Made by a program: the position numbers and the translations under genes. From positions 1-5,307 of the forward strand of contig JAITKH010000289.1 of assembly GCA_031278535.1 (NCBI GenBank): a stretch of 5,307 bases of DNA, written 5' to 3'. The DNA is from Planctomycetota bacterium (GTDB lineage: Bacteria > Planctomycetota > SZUA-567). Shown here in pieces: positions 1 through 4,331 of this stretch (positions are counted from its first letter, which is position 1; the number at the start of each line of letters is the position of its first letter). The notes beneath the pieces were generated by a model that ran no database searches, was not told the DNA's origin, and saw only the letters and a program-made list of their open reading frames with translations.

Positions 1-2
1 GC

Positions 3-248
3 TTCCTGGTCGGCCGTCTTTGCGCCGGTCAGAGAACATTGCTCCCCGCCATCGACGACGCCGTCCACAAGAAGACCGGGCGCAAGGCGGACGGAGCGAG
101 AGTCTGCCGCGACGCCGTCCGCTCCACAGCCTCGGAGACCGTCTTCTGCCGGGCCTTGCACTACATCCCGCTGTGCCCGCCGTGGGGAAGCGAACCTCTG
201 GCCATACCCGTGAACATTCGCCTCAACCGCAAGAATAGCCAGGGGTAA
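3..248 (+). pseudogene. Truncated DDE_5/IS701-type transposase (middle fragment)
   Basis: An open frame enters from the left edge and encodes about 81 residues. It contains LLPAIDDAVHKKTGRK, which resembles the segment around the first catalytic aspartate (AIDDTxxxKxGRK) of IS701/IS4-like DDE_5 transposases. It continues to PPWGSEPLAIPVNIRLNRKN, resembling the conserved 'WG..LALPV..RLYRK' stretch that follows. Family members continue for roughly 200 further residues with the second Asp and the Glu; none of that is present here. The stop codon at 246-248 lies inside the left inverted repeat of the IS66 relic beginning at 245, so the frame was interrupted by that element. The rest of the gene is not found on the far side of the relic. 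The N-terminus lies outside the window. Family assignment is by motif recall only and is moderately confident. It is certainly non-functional as seen. Confidence 0.6.
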
Positions 249-256
249 CCGTTCAC
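245..256 (+). repeat. IS66 relic left terminal inverted repeat
   Basis: GTAACCGTTCAC. It pairs with the reverse complement of 572-583 (GTACCCGTTCAC) with a single mismatch. It begins directly after the last recognisable IS701-type coding sequence. Confidence 0.6.
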
Positions 257-261
257 ATCTG

Positions 262-558
262 TTGGATTTTCTCATGGCGCGATATTTTTTCCGCCAGGAG
301 TTGACATTTACCGAGCGATTCCTTTCCAATCCCTTGGTCGAGCCGACCAACAACCGGGCGGAACAAGCCATCCGCCAGGTCGTGATTGACCGCGTCGCCA
401 CGCAAGGCACACGCAGCCCGAAGGGCAGAGCCTGTCGGGAAAGGATGTGGACCGTTCTTTCCACCTGCGCCAAACGACATCTCTCCGCTTTCTCTTTCAT
501 CCTCAACTCCCTTTTCGCTCACTCCTCTCATACACACTCCCCCTCACTCCTCAACTAA
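262..558 (+). pseudogene. IS66-family transposase, C-terminal remnant
   Basis: The frame encodes about 98 residues containing NPLVEPTNNRAEQAIRQVVI, then QGTRSPKGRACRERMWTVLSTC, and ends PSLLN. This is the highly characteristic C-terminal part of the IS66 transposase (DDE_Tnp_IS66). The glutamate in VEPTNNRAE is the last catalytic residue of the DDE triad, followed by the conserved QGTR and ER-W-T-TC segment. Full proteins are about 500 residues, so more than three quarters is missing, including both catalytic aspartates. The apparent TTG start at 262 is arbitrary: it falls just inside the left inverted repeat, where the deletion joins terminal DNA to the coding remnant. The short stretch before NPLVEP (residues about 5-24) fits the family only loosely and may include junction sequence. 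It cannot be an active transposase. Confidence 0.85.
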
Positions 559-571
559 TTTTTCCATGGCC

Positions 572-583
572 GTGAACGGGTAC
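572..583 (-). repeat. IS66 relic right terminal inverted repeat
   Basis: Read on the minus strand it is GTACCCGTTCAC, matching the left end at 11 of 12 bases. It lies 25 bases after the transposase stop codon. A run of seven A residues (584-590) follows immediately outside. Confidence 0.6.
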
Positions 584-892
584 AAAAAAACAATCGTATC
601 AGTTGGCGGGTCACAGTCCCGTTGGAAGGCTCCCAACGAGCATGGTTTTTCACGGCGCCTTGCCGTCACGAAAACCAGATTGGACCGAACGCGCCCTTCC
701 ATTGGTTTGCCTTGCCTTTCCCGCTCGGAATCATATACTTATCGTAGATTGGAAAGGGGGAAACGGCGGTTCCCTTGGTTGAAAGCCACAATTTCAAACA
801 GCCGGCGGGACATGCTGGAGGGATTTGATTCATTTTGTTGTTATCACGGACTCGTCGTGCCGCCTGGCGAGCCATTTTTTGGATTGCCTCCC
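584..892 (+). other. Intergenic region upstream of the response regulator, no gene seen
   Basis: About 310 bases lie between the IS66 relic and the regulator gene. The regulator's frame happens to stay open through this stretch, but the translation upstream of the receiver domain has no recognisable family features and I regard it as non-coding. I looked for a GG-N10-GC sigma-54 promoter on the plus strand and found none, so autoregulation by sigma-54 is not supported. A candidate sigma-70 promoter is annotated separately. An SD-like GGAGGG at 817-822 has no in-frame start codon at a sensible distance. The imperfect dyad AAGGGGGAA/TTCCCTT around 754-776 could form a weak hairpin in the leader. 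Confidence 0.6.
712..739 (+). promoter_or_regulatory. Candidate sigma-70 promoter for the two-component operon
   Basis: TTGCCT (712-717, 4 of 6 to the -35 consensus) is followed after 16 bases by TATACT (734-739, 5 of 6 to the -10 consensus). Transcription would start near 746, giving a leader of about 147 bases before the regulator ATG at 893. It is the best match in the region, but such matches arise by chance, so confidence is limited. Confidence 0.35.
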
Positions 893-2218
893 ATGTTTGG
901 CCGCATTTTGATAGTGGACGACGAGGTCGAAGTCGGCCTGTCCCTTACCAAACTGTTCCGTTCCGAGGGCATGGAGTGCGAATGCGCCGCGAGCGCGGAA
1001 GAAGCGCATGCCGTCCTTGTCCGAAATCCGGACATTCGTCTCGTGTTCCTCGACGTCCGCATGCCGGGCACGGACGGCATTTCCTTTCTCAAAGCCGCCA
1101 AACAGGAATTCCGTCGTTGCAACATCGTCATGATATCCGCCTATCCCGCGCTTCCCGACACCGTACAGGCGATGAAACTGGGCGCCACGAACTTCTTTTC
1201 CAAGCCGCTTGATCTCGATCGCATTCTCACCGAAGCCAAGGGCCTCCTTGGCAGCGGCGAAGACTTTGGCGAAAACGACAGGGGAATCGTTTCCCGAGAT
1301 CCGGGCATTGCAAAAATGCAGAAGCAGATTGTTACCGCCGCCCCCACTTCGGTGCCGGTGATCATAACTGGAGAAAGCGGCACTGGCAAGGAGCTTGTGG
1401 CGGAGCAACTGCACCGGTTTAGCGACCGCCGGGATCGGCCGCTTGTGAAGATCAATTGCGCCGCAATCCCCCAGAACCTTCTCGAAAGCGAACTTTTCGG
1501 CCACGAGAAGGGCGCCTTTACCGACGCAAAGGCGAAACGGATCGGCAAATTCGAACGCGCCAACGGCGGAACGGTCTTTCTGGACGAAATCGGCGACATG
1601 ACCTTGCCGACCCAGGCGAAAATCCTGCGCGCCATTCAGGAGGGAGAGATCGAACCGCTTGGCGGCGATCACACGGTCAAGGTGGACATCCGGGTGATTT
1701 CCGCCACCCATCGAAACATCGAGAAGATGATTGCGGCCGGCGACTTTCGCGAGGATCTCTATTACCGGCTTTCGGTAATCGGCTTCCATCTCCCACCCCT
1801 CCGGGAAAGGGAAGACGACATCGAGTTGCTTATCGACCACTTCATTGGCCAGTTCTCCTCCCAATACGGCAAGCGCATTGCCGGCGTCATGCCGGACGTG
1901 TTGGAGCGCCTCCGCCGGCACAGTTGGCCCGGGAATGTGCGGGAACTGCGCAACTGCATCCAACGCGCGGTGATTTTTGCCGACGGCGACCGGCTTTGCA
2001 TAGGCGATCTTCCCGACCAGTACGCCCGCCTGTCGGAAATCGCCGCCGTCGGCACTTACGCCGAGGGCTACCGGTCGGCGATCGACGCCGCGGAAAAGGA
2101 CATAATCCTGCATGCTCTCGAAGAAAACCGGGGAGTAAAAGGGAAGGCGGCAGACGCGCTCCATATCCATCGCAAGACTCTTTACAACAGGATGAAAAAA
2201 CTTGGCATCGACGGTTGA
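893..2218 (+). CDS. NtrC-family sigma-54-dependent two-component response regulator
   Basis: This 441-residue cytoplasmic transcription activator has the full NtrC architecture. The receiver domain (1-118) has acidic pocket D9/D10, phosphoacceptor D54 in FLDVRMPG, S82 and K104 (SKP). The AAA+ domain (about 132-365) has Walker A GESGTGKE (160-167), ELFGHEKGAFTDA (200-212), Walker B FLDEIGD (229-235) and the arginine-finger region FREDLYYRL (285-293). A Fis-type helix-turn-helix closes the protein (about 395-441, core KAADALHIHRKTLYNRMKKLG). The sigma-54-contacting loop reads GAFTDA rather than the canonical GAFTGA. ATG 893 was chosen because it places ILIVDDE at residue 5, the normal position. 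No strong Shine-Dalgarno precedes it; GTG 857 and ATG 812 are in-frame alternatives. The gene overlaps the downstream kinase by 17 bases, which makes the two an obvious cognate pair. The sigma-54 promoter before the binding-protein gene downstream is its most likely target (inference). It is not assignable to a named family member. Confidence 0.95.
   Translation: MFGRILIVDDEVEVGLSLTKLFRSEGMECECAASAEEAHAVLVRNPDIRLVFLDVRMPGTDGISFLKAAKQEFRRCNIVMISAYPALPDTVQAMKLGATNFFSKPLDLDRILTEAKGLLGSGEDFGENDRGIVSRDPGIAKMQKQIVTAAPTSVPVIITGESGTGKELVAEQLHRFSDRRDRPLVKINCAAIPQNLLESELFGHEKGAFTDAKAKRIGKFERANGGTVFLDEIGDMTLPTQAKILRAIQEGEIEPLGGDHTVKVDIRVISATHRNIEKMIAAGDFREDLYYRLSVIGFHLPPLREREDDIELLIDHFIGQFSSQYGKRIAGVMPDVLERLRRHSWPGNVRELRNCIQRAVIFADGDRLCIGDLPDQYARLSEIAAVGTYAEGYRSAIDAAEKDIILHALEENRGVKGKAADALHIHRKTLYNRMKKLGIDG
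2189..2204 (+). promoter_or_regulatory. Ribosome binding site and TTG start of the fusion kinase
   Basis: AGGA (2189-2192) lies 9 bases before TTG (2202-2204), all inside the 3' end of the regulator gene. No ATG or GTG start is available between this TTG and the first ABC-domain strand, so the TTG start is favoured. The arrangement predicts translational coupling of the kinase to the regulator. Confidence 0.6.
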
Positions 2219-4019
2219 GGCGGCGATCCTGGAAGCGGCCGGCATCAGTGCCGTCCATAACCGGAAAACAATCCTTCGCGACGTGAATTTCACCCTGCGC
2301 CCGGGGGAAATCCATGCCTTGGTCGGCAGTCACCATTCCGGCAAAACGGCTCTCGGCAACCTCTTCATGGGAACGCTGGCGCACACCGCGGGAACCCTCC
2401 GCGTCGACGGCAGGGAATTCGTCCGCATGAAGCCGTCCGTCGCCTCCGGGCTGGGCATTTCCATGCTCCGCCAGAATTCCCTGCTCATCCCCAACCTGAA
2501 CGTCGCTGAGAATGTCTTTCTCGGCGCCCTGCCCAGATTCCTGTCGGGGAGGGAGAGCATATTCCCGGAAACGGAGAGGCTGCTCGCCCGCGTCGGCGCC
2601 TCGGTCGCTCCGGGTGATCGGGTCGCGTCTCTTCCCCAGGCCAAGCGCAATCTGATCGAACTGGCCGCCCTGCTTGCCAATCGTCCCCGCGCCGTCATCC
2701 TCGACGAGGCTTCGCGGCGCTTCAATTCCGAGGAGATGGAACGGATATACGAGATCATGGGCGGCATTCGGGGCGAAAGGGGCGGGATCATTTTCATTTC
2801 GGCCTCGATCGACGAGATCTACGAATTCGCCGATCGCGTGACCATTCTCCGCGACGGCCGATGCTGCGGAACCGAGAATGTCCACCGGGCGGACAAGGCC
2901 GATCTGATCAACCGGACCTACTCCTTCGCCGTGTCGCGCGAATCCCTTCGCCGGAGCAACATCGAACTTCACAACTACAAGAAGTATAACGAGAGGATAC
3001 TTCAGAACCTGCCCATTGGCATCGTCATTCTCGATCCAGGCCTGCGCATCCATTTTCTGAACCAGACCGCGCTGTCCATCGTCTCGCCGGACGATCCCCA
3101 CGCCATTCTCAAAGTCGGTGCGGACTTGCCGCCGCCGATTGCCTCCATGCTCTCCACCCCCGAACTGATCGACGAACTGCTCAAGGTGCGGCTGGGTGAC
3201 CGCCTGATCCAAGCCACCACCTTTCCTTTCGACGACACCGACGGCGAGGCTCTTGGCATGATCCTGCTGCTCGAGGACGTCACCGGCGAAACGCGGATGA
3301 AGGACTATCTGATGCGGGCGGAGCGGCTGAAAAGCACGGCCGCCCTCGCCTCGAGCCTGGCGCATGAAATCAACAATCCCCTCTGCATCATGCGCAATTA
3401 CCTCGAGTTGATCCTCCGTTCCCGCGTCGCGGAGGAACCCCGCGAATATCTGGAGAAAATCGGCGGCGAGCTCGATCGCATTGTTTCCGTCGTGAACAAC
3501 CTCCTCCCCTTCTCCCGCCAGCAGGAGCTGGCCAGCCGTCCGGTGTGCCTTAACCGCGTCGTCACCGAAACAGTCGAGCTGATGCGCATCGGCATCGGCG
3601 GCCGCAACATCGCGCTTGACGCCAAAACCCCCGCGGAGGAACTGGTGGCGCAGGGGAGCGAGAACCATCTCAAGCAGGTTCTTGTCAACCTTATCGCCAA
3701 CGCCATCGAGGCGGGAGACGAGTCGGCGGGCATCGCCGTCGCCGTTACGCTCGAATCCGGCGCGAACAGCGCCCGCGTCATCGTCTCGGATAACGGTCCG
3801 GGAGTGCCTGACGACATCGCGGGGAAAATATTCGATCCCTTCTTCAGTTCCAAATCCAACAAGAGCAACACCGGCCTCGGTCTGTCCATATGCCACCATA
3901 TTGTCGAATCGCATGGCGGCCAGCTTGGATTTCAACGGCGAAACGAGGTGACGGAATTCTCCTTCGCATTGCCGCTCGAACGGCAGGATCGGCCCGGGGA
4001 ACGATGCGGCGGGAGGTAG
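2202..4019 (+). CDS. Fusion of sugar-ABC ATPase-like domain, PAS-like domain and histidine kinase
   Basis: This 605-residue protein is an unusual sensor kinase. Residues 1-240 form one complete ABC ATPase half resembling the N-terminal half of RbsA/MglA: Walker A GSHHSGKT (42-49), Q-loop Q91 in LRQNSLLIPNLNVAENVFLG, Walker B VILDE (165-169) and the typical DRVTILRDG end (211-219). The LSxGQ signature is replaced by LPQAK (144-148), and the H-loop histidine of 'FISH' is A201 (FISAS). A charged helical linker (245-265) leads to a PAS-like domain (about 264-360, NLPIGIVILDPGLRIHFLNQTA). HisKA follows with H388 in SLAHEINNP, then HATPase_c with N-box N496/N500, G1 DNGPG (530-534), F-box FDPFF (544-548) and G2 TGLGLSI (557-563). 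All kinase motifs are intact, so autophosphorylation and transfer to the adjacent regulator are expected. No signal peptide or transmembrane helix is visible, and the kinase part resembles NtrB/AtoS-type catalytic cores. The ABC part may dock on an RbsC-type permease or sense nucleotide; that is inference. Confidence 0.93.
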   Translation: MASTVEAAILEAAGISAVHNRKTILRDVNFTLRPGEIHALVGSHHSGKTALGNLFMGTLAHTAGTLRVDGREFVRMKPSVASGLGISMLRQNSLLIPNLNVAENVFLGALPRFLSGRESIFPETERLLARVGASVAPGDRVASLPQAKRNLIELAALLANRPRAVILDEASRRFNSEEMERIYEIMGGIRGERGGIIFISASIDEIYEFADRVTILRDGRCCGTENVHRADKADLINRTYSFAVSRESLRRSNIELHNYKKYNERILQNLPIGIVILDPGLRIHFLNQTALSIVSPDDPHAILKVGADLPPPIASMLSTPELIDELLKVRLGDRLIQATTFPFDDTDGEALGMILLLEDVTGETRMKDYLMRAERLKSTAALASSLAHEINNPLCIMRNYLELILRSRVAEEPREYLEKIGGELDRIVSVVNNLLPFSRQQELASRPVCLNRVVTETVELMRIGIGGRNIALDAKTPAEELVAQGSENHLKQVLVNLIANAIEAGDESAGIAVAVTLESGANSARVIVSDNGPGVPDDIAGKIFDPFFSSKSNKSNTGLGLSICHHIVESHGGQLGFQRRNEVTEFSFALPLERQDRPGERCGGR

Positions 4020-4020
4020 C

Positions 4021-4035
4021 GGTTCGCAGTGAACC
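4021..4035 (+). repeat. Short inverted repeat just after the kinase stop
   Basis: GGTTC-GCAGT-GAACC is a perfect 5-bp dyad starting two bases after the stop codon. No U-run follows, so it is not a convincing intrinsic terminator. It might be an operator half-pair or chance. Confidence 0.3.
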
Positions 4036-4049
4036 TTGCCGAGACAACC

Positions 4050-4065
4050 GTGCAATTTCTTGCAC
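4050..4065 (+). promoter_or_regulatory. Putative activator-binding dyad (upstream activating site 1)
   Basis: GTGCAA-TTTC-TTGCAC is a perfect 6+6 inverted repeat. Its centre lies about 182 bases upstream of the transcription start predicted from the -24/-12 promoter at 4214-4229, within the distance range of enhancer-like sites for NtrC-family activators. It resembles NtrC-type sites in architecture (TGCA-containing dyad). The likely binder is the regulator encoded at 893-2218, but this is inference. Confidence 0.55.
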
Positions 4066-4078
4066 ATTTTGCGGCGCC

Positions 4079-4094
4079 GTGCAAGCCAGTCCAC
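4079..4094 (+). promoter_or_regulatory. Putative activator-binding dyad (upstream activating site 2)
   Basis: GTGCAA-GCCA-GTCCAC repeats the left half of site 1 exactly and matches the right half at 4 of 6 positions, with the same 4-base spacer. Its centre is 29 bases from that of site 1, close to three helical turns. Tandem dyads on roughly the same DNA face are typical of NtrC-family enhancers. Confidence 0.45.
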
Positions 4095-4108
4095 GTCCAG
4101 GCGTTGTC

Positions 4109-4135
4109 ATTCGGGAAACCCTAATTCGGGAAACC
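4109..4135 (+). repeat. Perfect 12-bp tandem direct repeat
   Basis: ATTCGGGAAACC occurs at 4109-4120 and again at 4124-4135, separated by CTA (15-base period). The second copy runs into the palindrome AAACCGGTTT (4131-4140). A related pair, AACCGGTTTTATT (4132-4144) and AACCAGTTTGATT (4152-4164), follows with a 20-base period and 11 of 13 matches. The cluster sits between the dyads and the -24/-12 promoter and directly upstream of a TATAAT box, so a regulatory binding site is likely. The binder is unknown. Confidence 0.5.
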
Positions 4136-4163
4136 GGTTTTATTCTGTCGCAACCAGTTTGAT

Positions 4164-4169
4164 TATAAT
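4164..4169 (+). promoter_or_regulatory. Candidate sigma-70 -10 box
   Basis: A perfect TATAAT hexamer; transcription would start near 4176. No acceptable -35 hexamer lies 16-18 bases upstream (TTATTC/TATTCT region), so the promoter would be weak or activator-dependent. The direct repeats at 4109-4135 would lie at about -67 to -41, a usual place for an activator. It would give a second, longer transcript of the binding-protein gene. Confidence 0.4.
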
Positions 4170-4213
4170 GGAGTAAAAAGATGTTGCCGCGGCGCACCTC
4201 CCCGATGCGGCTA

Positions 4214-4229
4214 TGGCATCCAAATTGCA
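4214..4229 (+). promoter_or_regulatory. Sigma-54 (-24/-12) promoter of the binding-protein gene
   Basis: TGGCAT-CCAAA-TTGCA matches the RpoN consensus TGGCAC-N5-TTGCW at all but one position. The invariant GG (4215-4216) and GC (4227-4228) are exactly 10 bases apart. Transcription would begin near 4240, giving a leader of about 89 bases before ATG 4329. A sigma-54 activator is encoded two genes upstream and two activator-like dyads lie 150-180 bases upstream, so the three observations support one another. Confidence 0.75.
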
Positions 4230-4316
4230 TTCACGACATCCGGCTGCGGAGGCGGCGTGCACATTATCGGGGCTGCCTGACGCGGCGGATGCGGTTTCTT
4301 TTTGGATGCGCTGAAC

Positions 4317-4331
4317 AGGAGGGAAGAAATG
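4317..4331 (+). promoter_or_regulatory. Strong ribosome binding site of the binding-protein gene
   Basis: AGGAGG (4317-4322) is followed by a 6-base spacer and ATG 4329. It fixes the start codon and predicts strong translation, as expected for an abundant periplasmic protein. Confidence 0.85.

Larger units (their letters stand above)
245..583 (+). mobile_element. IS66-family relic with both terminal inverted repeats and internal deletion
   Basis: The segment is bounded by GTAACCGTTCAC (245-256) and, in inverted orientation, GTGAACGGGTAC (572-583), which match at 11 of 12 positions. GTAA-type termini are usual for IS66-family elements. Between them lies only the C-terminal end of an IS66 transposase, whose stop codon is 25 bases from the right end, a natural spacing. 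An intact IS66 element is about 2 to 2.5 kb with accessory genes, so roughly 2 kb has been lost from just inside the left end. IS66 elements usually make 8-bp target duplications. The flanks here (AGCCAGGG on the left, AAAAAAAC on the right) do not match, so the right flank was probably rearranged after insertion. Confidence 0.65.

Noticed and set aside
701..715. Sigma-54 promoter upstream of the regulator (TTGG...TTGCC)
   Set aside because: GG and GC are 8 bases apart instead of the required 10.
386..892. Possible N-terminal extension of the response regulator (frame open from 386)
   Set aside because: The added sequence would run through the IS66 transposase in another frame, has no domain-like features, and would place the receiver motif about 170 residues in. 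ATG 893 gives the standard receiver N-terminus.
830..2293. 487-codon open frame on the minus strand opposite the response regulator
   Set aside because: It is a mirror of the NtrC-family coding sequence; no motifs and no ribosome binding context.
4021..4035. Intrinsic terminator after the kinase gene
   Set aside because: The stem is only 5 bp and no T-run follows, so it is kept only as a weak inverted repeat.
1887..4094. 735-codon open frame on the minus strand opposite the regulator and kinase
   Set aside because: It lies antisense to two genes with clear domain motifs, and its translation has no recognisable family features. Long antisense frames are common opposite GC-rich coding sequence.
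4216..4309. Perfect 9-bp inverted repeat GCATCCAAA / TTTGGATGC spanning the leader of the binding-protein gene
   Set aside because: The left arm lies in the -24/-12 promoter and would not be in the sigma-54 transcript. A 9-bp match in a region this size is not clearly beyond chance.
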